From Trichosphaerium sp. ATCC 40318 (Eukaryota > Discosea > Flabellinia > Trichosidae), in contig JALMLS010000578.1 of the NCBI GenBank assembly GCA_038496445.1, forward strand, positions 434,001-498,000: a DNA stretch of 64,000 nt, written 5' to 3'. The notes under the pieces are model-generated. The model was not told the DNA's origin and made no database searches. It worked only from the letters and a program-made list of their open reading frames with translations. This document shows, piece after piece, positions 1-11,800 of this stretch (positions are counted from its first letter, which is position 1; each line of letters opens with the position of its first letter). Position numbers and translations under genes: made by a program.

Positions 1-460
1 GTCATATTTTTTATTGCCAGCGAGGGTTTGCGCTATGGCATCAGCAAGACCGTTTATAAATCCAGATGTTAACGCCTTATTTAACAATTATGAAATGATG
101 AACTTATACTTCGTACTCTAGTGCGTATAGGATTGGTTTGCAATGATCTAACAGTAAATTTAGCATAAAATAGATCAGTTTAACCGCCAAACCTGAGATA
201 AGCTGCCCAAAGTAATGTGAGGGTACCTGGAGCTTTAGATTGAACGCTCATAGCGAAGAAAGTGCGGTAGAATTAAAAATACCGTTGGGAGATAAAACGA
301 AAAAAGTCATGCTGTTTATTTTGTACGCTTCCGCCTTTGTATGGGCCTTACATGCGTAGAAGAGCCAAGTTCGACTATTTGTATGCATTTCAGGAGCGTT
401 GTGAGCGAGATGCAAAAAGGCCGAAAACAGTGCGAGTTTTCTTTGTAAACACACCAAAAA
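1..460. other. No confident gene; left-edge region
   Basis: I see no gene I can support here. The first 60 bases read on the minus strand give an open stretch of about 25 codons that runs off the left edge, so the end of a minus-strand gene is possible but unproven. An 87-codon minus-strand frame at 248-511 has no family resemblance and overlaps a better candidate on the plus strand. Confidence 0.3.
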
Positions 461-610
461 ATGACAACTAACGCTAAAGGAAACTCGCAATATTCGCCTT
501 TTTTGCCGCAAAGCGGAAATGTTTCAGATGCACTAAAGACGGTGCATGTAAACAGCTATTCAACTGACGTTGTTAAAGCGTCGAGTCATGACTTGACTGA
601 GTCGCTGTGA
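461..610 (+). CDS. Possible small ORF or first exon
   Basis: An ATG at 461 opens a 49-codon frame (MTTNAKGNSQYSPFLPQ...) rich in Ser, Thr, Asn and Val, with a composition that looks coding. It ends at a TGA at 608-610 that overlaps a good donor (GTGAGT at 607), so this may be a complete tiny protein or a first exon. The same frame stays open for about 23 codons after the TGA, so a spliced continuation is conceivable, although I found no acceptor that keeps the frame. It lies upstream of and co-directional with the actin-bundling gene. No family is recognised. Confidence 0.3.
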   Translation: MTTNAKGNSQYSPFLPQSGNVSDALKTVHVNSYSTDVVKASSHDLTESL

Positions 611-827
611 GTACATAGCATCAATATCCATTTAGTGCGTCGTAGCACTAAACTGAGCGAAAGACAGTTTAAGGTGTCACGTGTTTATGCCTAAACCAAA
701 AACCGACAATGTGGGACACCGGACGCATCAGTACAGCACAGTGCGTTCTTCTAATAACTTAATAACTAGTCAAGTAACGTCTCTCAAGCACATTTCGTCC
801 AAAGCTTTTAGATTCCCAAATAACGCA

Positions 828-2465
828 ATGTCAGCAGCATCACTATTCAAAGGTACATCTTTTAACACTCCCCGTTTTACCTATCACGTGACTCATACCC
901 GTTAGAGTTCACCGCAAAAACTTACAAGGAGCAAGGAAAAGCGTACGTTACTTTGTTTTCACTAGGGCTCTTGTGTTGAAGTGTTTTGCTAGCTTTCTTA
1001 ACGCTTATTGGGGTGAACACCAAGGCACGCAGTATAGGGGTTATAAATACATTCTTTCGCTTACAATAGTGTAGGTGAAGCCGAGAACGTATGGACCTGG
1101 GCAGCAAGTGAGTCATTTTTCTGTTCGTTTTTTTTCTGTTTTGTTTGACACGTGAAAACCAAAGAGTTCGCGGAGCTAGACTTGGACAAAGCCGAACAAG
1201 GGAGTGACTTGGTATGATTTAAAACGTTTTAAAAGGTATAGATGTCTAAGAGACTTGTAGGATGAGTTTAACGCTCATCGTTTCTTGGAGAGTCTCAAGG
1301 AGACTAAAACTGTCAAAGAAATGAGAGTTGAGTTATCTGAAGCTGATTTAGACTTTAACAAGCGAGTTGGTATGCTTTACTGAAGATTGCTCATCCTGAC
1401 TCACTAATGCACCCTTTAGCGCTTATTGAGTACTGTATTTGGCGCTTCGGCCATACTGTGAGCGACTTTGTGAAACGTCCTCAGGTGGGTTTTTGTTCGA
1501 GATTTCTCCTTTTAGTTAACCTTTTTTCCTACAGGGTGGAAACGCAGAGGGTATATATACACCTTAATGTTATTGTACTTATATTGTAAACAGAGATTAA
1601 CAGATGTACGAAGATGATGGAGGAAGTACAATCTCTTCTTGCGTCAGCTATTGAAAAACGTGACAGCGCAGCAAAGGCTGAAGGTATGAACATGACTCAC
1701 GATTCACAACAACAAAAACTAAACGCCTAAATATAGCCGAACTAAAAGCAGCTCTTGCGGAGCTCAAAGCTCAAGAGGATGCGTACCACCAAAAGACCGA
1801 AACATTAAAGGCTAAGGTAAGACTAGACGGGCACGTGTTAAATACTGAAACTGTGAACATAGAGCGAACAAGGAGGTGTTGTTTCAAGAAACAGAGCTAA
1901 AGCTGAACTCGCTCAGCACTTAGGTACGTATAAATCAAATCGTCTTCAGTTTTTAGTTTCTACTTCATCGTTATTGATTAATTTCGTATAGCTGAGGATC
2001 CTATGCCTTTGAGAAGAGCTAAAATCACTCAAGTATGACAATATTATTTGCCTCTATTTTTTTTTTTAGACTCACGTGACCAAAGGAAGCAGCGACCAAA
2101 AAAGCTGAAAAGGCAAGAAAACTTGCCGACGATGCTGTAGACGCCGCTCAGGCAAAGATGGCAGAAGCAGAGGTACAACAGAAACAAAAGAAAAATAAAA
2201 AAACAATCTTGTTTACTTAAACCGCCATTTAGGAAGCTCTTCAACGCGCCAAGCTCCAAGGTGGTGACGCTGGACAAGGAAACCTTTGGTACGCTAAAAT
2301 AAATTTGTTCTTTTGTAAAATCTTTTGTTCTCACGTGATTGGGTAGGTGGATGGAACGTGATCTTACCGAAGCCAAAAAGTACGCATCTTTTTAAAAAAC
2401 GAGTTAAGTAACATTTTTTTTTCTTCAGGTACATGCCAACCAAGAAAGGTGGTATCAGAAAGTAA
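828..2465 (+). CDS. Calcium-regulated actin-bundling protein (ABP34-like), 278 aa, 16 exons
   Basis: Exons: 828-852, 906-942, 993-1012, 1075-1107, 1165-1211, 1261-1369, 1420-1484, 1535-1550, 1594-1683, 1737-1816, 1863-1923, 1992-2032, 2086-2172, 2233-2288, 2347-2379, 2429-2465. They sum to 837 nt and close in frame. The N-terminal part (FTAKTYKEQGKAFLNAYW, then LDEFNAHRFLE and ALIEYCIW) and the C-terminal coiled coil (RNRAKAELAQHLAEDP, PLRRAKITQE, GNLWWMERDLTEAKKYMP) match the family of the Dictyostelium 34-kDa Ca2+-regulated actin-bundling protein, including the conserved WWM-R-L-E end. Such proteins cross-link F-actin in the cytoplasm. The length (278) fits the family (about 295). I chose the ATG at 828 because it sits directly before the first conserved block; in-frame ATGs at 681 and 687 would add up to 49 residues. 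Five of its introns contain CACGTG, four of them 15-30 nt before the acceptor. The exon joins are mine; the family call is strong. Confidence 0.85.
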
Positions 2466-2751
2466 TCCCTCCCTGTTGGTTCCTTCCAATAAAGCTTGTA
2501 TTCAGTTATACAAAGACTGCAATATTTTGACGACTTCATCTGAAACCGTCCCTGGTTTAGAAAATAAGTGAGCGTGGCGGAGTGCAGAGTTTAAGTCAAG
2601 TTTAATTTCAGACGGCAGTTCAAATCCATGCCAACGAATTTTTGTAAACTTTGCAACTTCACTCTACTCGCACTGGCGGGTATAGTTTCTGCGTAATTTC
2701 GCATAAACAACTCCAAGCAGTATAAAACAAGCTAAATTTACAACTCACCAC

Positions 2752-3658
2752 GTGACGGGTGATAAAAATATCGAAATCTTGTTAAGTAATTTCTCGTATT
2801 TTGGCTATGTCCTTTTGTTCTTGTGTCTATCAGTTTCTGGTTTCAGTACATTGTCAAGGTCCGTGCTTTTTGTATTGGGTTGGAACACCGAATCTGCTTC
2901 GAGTTCAGAAGAGCTCAAAGGTATTATTATATCTCTATTGAAAAGCATCAAAGTTTCCACAAGAAAGGCATCAACGCAAGTCAATGGTGTGAGGAATATT
3001 ATTTTGTTAGAGGTCCGGCACGCCAAACACATGTCAATAAAAGAAGCTACACCGCTTCAAGAGCTACCACCAGAGACATTAACACATATATTGAGTTATT
3101 TAAACAAAATTCAACGTATTAGAGCTTCTACAGTATCTCATCTTTTCAATAACATCATCCGTTGTAATATTGGTTTCGATAACATTATTCTAAAAAAGAA
3201 ACCAGATTTCAGAAATATCTAAGGAAGTCCTCTGCTCAACAACACTAACATTGTTGTTTGGCCATTGAAACTTTCAAAAAAAAGACTTAGAATGCTTATT
3301 TGGAGTTCATACTATAGATTTTGCATACACACAGATCACAGATAATGATATACTCTTACTAACACAAGGAGGAAACCACAACATTCATAGCATTAACTTG
3401 GACTCCACATATATTACTGATATCTCATTAAAGGCACTCAAAGGTGTTCACACACTTGATGTTTCCAGGTGTTCTATTACCAATACAGGTTTAAAACATT
3501 TAGTAAACCTTGAGCATCTTAAACTTTCTTATTGTCCTGCAATTACAAGTGATTGTTTCAAACACTTGAAGTTTCTCAAATCAATATCAATCAAGGGAGA
3601 AAACACAAAGATTAGACGAGAAGATGTCGAAGCATTAGGTATTTCTTGGAACGTATAG
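2752..3658 (+). pseudogene. Broken F-box/leucine-rich-repeat gene copy
   Basis: A frame open from 2752 to 3222 contains an F-box (residue context LQELPPETLTHILSYL, about 3058-3105), probably starting at the ATG near 3031. It stops at TAA 3220-3222. The leucine-rich part (repeats of the form FGVHTIDFAYTQITD) continues in a different frame from about 3270 to the TAG at 3656-3658. Joining the two needs loss of the stop and removal of one base in the run of eight A near 3276-3283. The minus-strand neighbour has the same architecture, so this is a paralogue that has decayed, or that is mis-sequenced at homopolymers. F-box/LRR proteins are substrate adaptors of SCF ubiquitin ligases; this copy is unlikely to make a full protein as written. 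Confidence 0.6.
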
Positions 3659-4813
3659 AAACGTGTAAAATGTTTGTTCTTATTGCAACATAGCATTTGT
3701 AAGCAATAAAATATATACAATTAGCCAGAAGAATACAATCAACTCCAGCAAGTGCTTTAACGCCTTCATCTGTCACAATAGTGCTTGTAAGATTTATGGT
3801 GTGAACTCCAGCAAGTGCTATTATACCTTCATCTGTCACTTTAGTGCTCATAAGACTAATGGTGTGAACTCCAGCAAGTGCTTTTACGCCTTTATCTGTC
3901 GCACATGTATTATCAAGATCAATTGTATGAACTCCAGCAAGCGCTGCAATACCCTTATCAGTTATGAAACAACAATCAGCCAGATTAATGGTATGAACTC
4001 CAGCAAGTGCTTTTATGCCTTTATCGGTCACATTAGTACTCATAAGATTAATGGTGTGAACTCCAACAAGCGCCTTAATGCCTTTGTCTTTCACATGTGT
4101 ATTACTAAGATCAATAGTATGCACTCCAGCAAGCGCTTTTATACCAATATCTGTTATGTAAGTACACTGACTCAGATTAATGGTGTGAACTCCAGCAAGC
4201 GTTGTAATACCTTTGTCTGTCACACGTGTATATGTGAGATCAACTGTATGAACCCCAGCAAGTGCCGCAATACCCTTATCTGTAATCTTTCTACAACTAG
4301 CCAGATTAATGTTATGAACTCCAGCTAGTGCTTTTATACCCTCATCTGTTACAAAAGTGTGCGCAAGACTAATTGTATGAACTCCAGCAAGAGCTGTGAT
4401 ACCGTCATCTCTAATACCCTCACAACCTCCAAGATTGATGGTATGAACTCCAGCAAGCGCTTGTATGCCTTCATCTGTCACTTGAGTCTGTATAAGACTA
4501 ATGGTATGAACTCCAACAAGCGATTTGATATCTTTATCTAGTACTCCACTGTAATCAAGATCAATAGCATGGACTCCAGCGAACAAGCTAACAAACCTTG
4601 AAGGAATAGAATGAGAAAGCTTAATTTTTGTGTTCTTCAACGAACTACTGTGTTCAAGTAACAATTTTACTCCTCTGGTATCTTGAATTGTTACTCTTGT
4701 ATATCCAACAATATCGTGAATAATAGAGGCGAAGGAATGACATGTCTGGCAAACCGCAAATCGAGCTTTTTTGTTGTAAACCGAAATATATAAACTATTA
4801 TCTCCATCGGCAT
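3612..4813 (-). CDS. F-box/LRR protein with a frame break after the F-box
   Basis: The long frame 4664 to 3612 encodes about a dozen LRRs of 22-25 residues with a strongly conserved core (GIKALAGVHTINL followed by TD), like cysteine-containing LRRs of AMN1/FBXL type. Upstream in another frame an F-box begins at ATG 4813 (MPMEIIVYIF). Its second half (RFAVCQTCHSFASII) is in the LRR frame, so one base is missing in the A run near 4780. The protein would be an SCF ligase adaptor, with the LRRs binding substrate. The last roughly 30 codons (after about 3725) lose the repeat pattern and run antisense into the 3' end of the converging paralogue. The start is not certain because no upstream ATG continues the frame. 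Confidence 0.65.
3725..4590. repeat. Tandem LRR-coding repeats, about 66-75 bp units
   Basis: About twelve units share the plus-strand core tgaactccagcaagtgct (minus strand: LAGVHTI). Conservation at DNA level is high between units, so recent expansion or conversion is likely. The units alternate slightly in length. Confidence 0.8.
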
Positions 4814-5830
4814 GTCCAACAGACTCGTTTTAGTGGTACTAGAAGGATATTTAGAGCTATGAGGTTTATATCATGATATTAGTACAAACCCTATGGGTGG
4901 TTTTTTGGTACTCCTTTTGGCATGCTTATTCCCCATGCTAGGTGTTTTGAATAGCTGTTTTTTTTCAAACCTTGTGATTATAATCCCAGGCAGTACGTGC
5001 GCCCAAGTGCCTATTAATTTACCTGTTTTTAAACAGGTGGCTTAAACTGAAAACGTGTCCCCAGTGTTGAAAACACAGGTTTCTTCTTAACATGCTTAAA
5101 ACGCATTTAAGCCTGTTCGTTTCATGTGATCATTTGACAACGATACAACTTGGATCTTGGATCTTAAACAAGAGCATCGTACAACTAGACTGTAATTTCT
5201 CTTCCAAAACGTAAACTCCACCAGCACAACGTAGTCGAAAACCATTCACACCTAGATCGTTACTTTTCTGCGTTTAAACAAAAGCAATGACGTAATAATC
5301 AATCCTGCTGGGTTTTTTTTTGAGCTGTCACAAACAATGCAGTGCATTCCTAAATCGGTATCGTATTCATTGCCTAAATAGAAATTGCCTTACATTTCAT
5401 TTGGTTGCATTCTCACAAAGAGCCGTCACAACAGATAACATTACGTAACATATTATAATTACACCGAACAATACTTGTTTTATTTAATTATTTCCTTTGT
5501 ACAAAAAGACTTATTCGGTTTCTTTTTTTTTTTTGGTTTACATTTTTTTTTGGATACTTAAAATTGTTTTTTTCTTCTTTTTTTTTTTGCGTCTTAGTAC
5601 TCACAAAAAAAACGGATAGTTCGATCCCAATCCAATTAATTAATCAATGATCACATATGAAAGAGCGTAATATAATTACGTAACACCTAATAAAAAAATA
5701 AGCAAACAAACTTCAAACCAAAAAAAATCGGAAAAAAATCAGAAATAAAAAAAAAACCAAACCATTTGGTTGTTACGTACTGCGTCTACAACAAAAATTA
5801 TAACACTAAAAAATTCAGTGTTTTATCCCT
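4814..5830. other. Intergenic region between F-box/LRR gene and giant gene
   Basis: No gene is supported. The segment 5460-5760 is full of A and T tracts and probably holds the 3' UTR of the giant minus-strand gene. A short hairpin-forming palindrome (acctgtttttaaacaggt, near 5031-5048) is present; its role is unknown. Confidence 0.4.
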
Positions 5831-8800
5831 TTACATCTCTGCTGCATTCTCAGGTTTCATCCAGTGCATCATAGTGAGTGTGAGTTGGTTCATCTCATCA
5901 ATCTCTAATTCTTCCTTCTTTTCGTTTCTAAGGTGCCGATATATATCCTCTTCCCAATCAAGTATGAAAGAGTTTGTAGGTATAGCAGGTAGCGTAGGCA
6001 TTATAGACTCAGCTTCTTTAGGATCTCTAAGCTTTGGGTCGTTTAATGCCTCAGCATAGTAAAAACGCTTATCACGATCAACTTCTTCTTCAAACATCTT
6101 AACCTTATTTCTGAACCACATTTTTTCAGCGTAAGTTCTACCATCCATAGCCTTATCAAGTCCTACAAAAAAAAAATCGTAAGAAAACGATTTGTAACAA
6201 GAAAAAAAAAAAAAAACAAAAAAGTTTCAAAACGCACCTCTGACATCACCATGGCAAACACGTAATAAGGTATATTCATCAAATAGAGAAGTAACATAAC
6301 GGTGATCAGTCTCGTGTGGGTGGTAGTTGTATCTAAAAGAGAAAGGTTAGTAAGAAGAAAAAGAAAACAAGTCGAAACGAAGAAGAAAAGAAAAAAAAAA
6401 AAAAAAACATACCTTTGGATCAAACGCTGATAAGCATGTTCAACGTTATCCCAAGTACCAAGCTTGAAACACAAACGAAGTATACGACGTGAAAAGAAAG
6501 CAGGGTCATCAAGAACTCCAAGTTCGCCGTCAAAGCCTCGTACCATCAAGTCATACTGGTCAAGAACATGCCATAAATCATCATGAGGCTCAGCAGTTTC
6601 CATATTAAACTTCTCTGCGAGTGCCGAGTCTACAGCCATTCTGTCAACACTTAAGTCTTCTTCAAGATCCTTTCCGTGGTTTGCTGTACTAACAGGTTCC
6701 GGAAGAATTGGTACTTCTCCTTCTTCTTCATATATTCTATCAACTTCAGCTTCGATTGCTTTTCTAGCAGCCTCTTTTCCTTCGTGTGTACCGACGATAG
6801 ACTTATCTTGTTTTATAGTCAAAGGTCTCAGACTTGCCATAGACTCATCAACAAGATCTTGGTGACTCTCTAAATAAAGAGACTCTCCTCCAAACTTAAG
6901 AAACTTCTTAGCATGGGCTGTGTTGTTAGGATCTAACTCAGCCTTCTTGTCACCGTCTTCAGGTTCGAAATCTTCATCACCGTAGTAGCTATCATCGAGT
7001 TCTTCACCTTCTTGTAAGCTGCTCTCAAACTCTCCTTCGCCTTCTTCGTCCATCATATCTTGCTCATTTTCTCTCTCTTCAAAACCCAGTTCTGACTCTT
7101 CTTCATCATCTTCTTCGACTTCAACTTCTTCAATCCTAGAAGTAAGTCTTCTTCTAATATCGTTCTTTCTCTTCTTCATATAATCAAGACAATTCGCTAC
7201 ATATTCATCCATAGCTTGGGTAGGTTCAGGTTCTGTTGGAGGAAGAGTAGTCCACTGATCTTGAACATCAGTATCCGGATCAAGTAATGGTGTATCCATA
7301 ACTAGTGGGTTGATACCTTTCTCCACCCACTCAGCCAAGTCATCAGCTGGAAGTACGAGACCAAGTGGAACAGGACCGTCATCAAGTTCTTTCTGAGCAA
7401 TACCATAATCAGGATCATCTTCATCCATATACCTTTCAATACCGTCATAAGTTTCCTCATCATGAACATCATCTTCATCTTCATAAATTTCTTCATCAAG
7501 ATCTTGTTGATTAAAGATAGTATCATCTACATCTCCTATTTCTAGGACAACATCTTCATCATCAGCAAGAACAGGCTCAGGCTCATCATCATCAATAAGA
7601 TCGATTGTATCATCTTCGTCTTCATACTCTAAAGCTTCTTTTCTAGCATCTGCTTCATCTTGACGGTATTCACTTGCAAGTCTGTTGTTCGCAGGGTTTT
7701 TAAAGTCGTAGAAAGGATCTTCTACCTTTGAGAGAAATCCAATATCATAGTCACTCATCTCATCTTCAGGTTCGTCAATTTTGAATTCCTCGTCGAGTTC
7801 ACGTTGTTCGTTTTCGTCGAGTTTTAAGTCATCATATATTGTCTCAGGATCAAAGTCAAACTCAGCTACGACTTGATCGCCTTTATCTTGTTCTAGATCA
7901 TCATCTTCATCAATAGCTTCGTCCTCTGCAACAACAATACCATCTTCCTCGTCTTCGTTTTTCAGTAATTCGTTAACGCTCTTAGACCTCATAACTTCTT
8001 CTTCGATCTTATCAAGGAGTCCGTCATATTCGTCGTAATCTTCGTCTAATCCGTCGATACCACTCGTAGGAAGAGAGAGTGTACCATCATTTGAAGAAAG
8101 TAACTTGTCATCCTCGTCTTCAATTTCGACGTCATCAATATTATCAACGTCTTGGAAATTTATCTTTGGTGTAGCTTCAGGAGATTGATACTCGTCTTTC
8201 AACTCATAAATGTTCTCAGAATCGCCTTCCTTTGTATGAAATTCAATAAAAGGTGGGTCATTGACTTCACTTGGAACACCATCGATATCAGCCTCTAAAG
8301 CCTTAACAATGTCTCTTAATGCTTCAGGACTCTTAGGAGGTTCTGGAATATCAAGTCCCAAGTGATTAACTGAAGCATCAAGTTTGTCACCCATTTCTTC
8401 ATCAGGATCAAATTCTTCACCACAACCAAAGATATCGTTTTCTTCGTCATCTTCTTCATCGAAAGCCTCCTTCGCCTCAATACCGCGAACACCAAGCTCA
8501 GCATTCAATTCAATACCAGCGTCTTCAACGGCCTCAAGAGCCTGAGCAGCTTTTGCTTTCTTTATTTCCACATGCATATGAGGTATAGCGGAAATTCTAC
8601 TCTCAAGTGCAGCAACGTGATCATTAAGTTGAATAGGACGATTAGCCATTGTTTCGTTAACAAAAGCTTCGTTGCTTAGCCAGTATGAAGTAGGAAGAAT
8701 TCCTTTTTCGATCTTTTCTTCATACTCTCCGTAATCCATGTTCATTACGATCTGAGCAACAGCAGTAGAAGCTTGGATCGCATGTCGGCGTAGGTAATCT

Positions 8801-11800
8801 TCTTCACCACCATGTATCCATTGAATAGTACTATTAAGTAATTTCATTAGCACAGGCAGAGAAAGTAAACCAATAAAGAAACGAAAAAAAAAAAAAAGAC
8901 GAAAAAAACGCTTTCTTCCAAAAAATCCATCTACTCGAATAATACGCGTAAAAAATTAAAACTACGCGTAGATGAATTATTTCGCGTAGCCATCTATCAA
9001 ATCTTCGGAATTTTCTTGAACTTTTTTAAAGAAAAAAGCAAAAAAATCATTTTTGCGATGAACGTACTTTCTGTAGGCTTCTGGTAGCATTGCTTCGTCT
9101 TCAGCAGATATTCTAGACATAGCCCATTGAGTATCAGGCTGTTGTTCGTTATAACTTTCGTTCTCACGGACTGCTTCATACAGATCTCTTTCTTCTGAAC
9201 CAAGTTTACCCTTTGGCATCAAGTCGGTTATTCTATACTCTTCGCCTGTGTACTGAGGCATAGAAGCCATGAGAGGGCTGTTCTCCATACCATCGGTACC
9301 CAAGACCTCTCGGGCAGCTTTTTTCGTGTAAGGAGACAAAAAGATACCTTCACCAAGCTCTTGTTCGTTCATAGCATCTAAAGCTTCTGGTTCTTCGAAA
9401 GCAGCGTTATTACGAGCGTAAACATCAGGGTGATCCTCATAGAGTTCTGTGAGCGGTTGGTCTCCCAAGTCTATGCTTCCTTCAAAGTAATCTGGGTCAT
9501 CCTTCATATCTGTAATCATTTGATCCATTATAACATTAACTGGATCTTCATTATAGAATTGTTGTTCAGTATCAACAAAGTCTTCATTATCAGTCTCCTC
9601 AACACCCTCAAGAAGGTCCTAGAAATAAGAAAAACAACTATTAGTACTTGAAAAACGTGAAAGAAACAAAACAAACAAAAAAAACAAAAAAATTCTTCGA
9701 AACCTTTCAGAAAAAAAAAGAACGTACTGGACTCTCAAGAGTCTCTACAGACTCAATAGCTTGGGCATACTGTTCACGAGCAAACTCGTATTGCTCTAGG
9801 TTCGTCATATCCTTTTTCATCCTTTTAAAAGCGCTATCAAAATGTTTAAACATCTTATGCTGTTTTTTTCCGGCATATTTAGGATCATCTGGATGATAAT
9901 CTGGATCAAGCTCATCAGGTAAAGGAATAGGACCATTCAATCTCTGAGGATCAGGGTCTTGTTTATGATGAACAAGACGCTTATTAAGCTCTTCCATCTC
10001 CTCTTTAATCTTCATCTGGTTCTCCTTTGTAGGGTTCTCAAAACGCTTTCTTATGACTTGAATTAAGTCAAGAGTTTGGTGAATATATTTCTCATTCTCC
10101 TCAATAGATGGATCCTTAAGACGGTTAAGCTTATCAGCCTCATTCAGTCTTAACATATCCTTTTGAGGCTTCAAAGCAATCTTTCCAAAGTAGTATGTAT
10201 CATAGAGGTAGAAAGCGGCCTCACCCCATTTTCCATTATAACCAGTTAAAAAGGTTATGAAAAATGATCCGAGGGCTTCACGATCTTGGAAGATTTCGTC
10301 CTTTGGTTGACCACCACGGATCATGTACGTCCTGAAAAGCTGGAAGATTTGCTCTGCGTGAGCTTCTCTCTTTGCTAGTGATCTAAATCGAATGTATAAG
10401 CATAACTCAAACTAGACAAAACAGAAAACGAAGTTGAGGTTTTTTTCCTTTTTTCTTCAAAAAATGAAGTAAAGCGTACTTCAGCATTAACGATGTTTCA
10501 AGCGTATTAACACCATAGTACGCATCATCATTATCAAGATCACACATTTCTTTAAAGAAACGATCAGCGTATCGCTTAATATCGGAGTAAAATATAGTGA
10601 TATCCAACTCCTACAAAAACATAGTAAGCAAACTAAAAAATTCCAAGATTTTTTTGTGCGTATTAATAAGACGTACAGTATCATTACCCTCAATTGCATA
10701 AGGATCATCTTCTTCAAGAATGTCTATCTCATCTTCTTCGCAATGGAAGTTGTACTCATCAAGGGTTTCAACTACATCAATGAGATGAGCTACAAGACGA
10801 CACATTGCACCACCGCGAACAGCAGGTGGGTAAATCTAAAAAAAGAAACATCAACAAACAACGAACACCCAACAATAACAGCAAAATATCGTACGTCGTT
10901 ATCGACATAGAATTTAATAGCTTCGACATCAGGAGCGCTCTGGAATTGCTTCTAACAGAAAAAGTCAATAATCATCGAAGAGAAAAAGAGGATAAAAGAA
11001 AAAAAAAACTCAAAAAAACAAAAACCAAGATAAACTCTCTTCAGAACTCAAAATCTAATGCCTTGTGGCATCAAGTTGATATCTGGATGCCTCAAGGTTT
11101 TACATGTGCATGACGTAGTAAAATAAAAGAGTAAATTGGAGAAGAAGAAAAGGAGAAAACGAAGAAAAAAGCTTACGTGGAGCAAAGACCTGAAAAAGTC
11201 AACATCAGATAAGTGAGCCAAGTGAGAATTAAAACGTTGCTGAGAAAGCTCGTTTTTCTCTTTCTTTGCCATCTCAACATTATCTACAATCTCTTCTTGC
11301 ATTAGCCTATCATCTGCAAATGATCTTCGAGTAGAGTTATCTCCAAGATAGTGTCTCTCGCGCTCCATTGCCTCATCGAGATATTGACGTGTTTTGGCTT
11401 GTTCCTCAGGTGTATCGCCACCTGCATTAATAATTTCTATATAAATGTAAGTTAAACAGTTCGTTGCAACAAACAAGAAGAAGAACAAAAAAAAAACTCA
11501 CCTTCAAGTTTCTCTTCAGACATGAGAGATAAAGGTTTGTATCCAACTTCAATAGGATCTATTTTCTGATCTAGAGCCTTATCACGGAGCTCAGGGTCGA
11601 GGTAATTAAACCTTAGCTCTTGATCAAGTTCAGCAGTAATTCTGTCAATCTCTTCCTCTTCCTCTTTTGTAAGAGTTTCATTTTCTCCTAAAACAACACT
11701 GTCAACAACTGTAAAGGAACGGAAGAGAGAAAATCAAAAAAAAAAATAAAAAAAATGAAAATCCTCTTACCAGTTTCTGCAGCGCCAACATGTTTAGAGA

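Noticed and set aside
608-680. In-frame continuation after the TGA of the small ORF at 461-610, suggesting selenocysteine or readthrough.
   Set aside because: There is no family, no conserved flanking motif and no visible SECIS structure; a donor overlaps the TGA, so ordinary splicing is the simpler explanation.
3801-4541. Plus-strand ORFs opposite the LRR array.
   Set aside because: They are periodic mirror images of the LRR repeats with no independent support.
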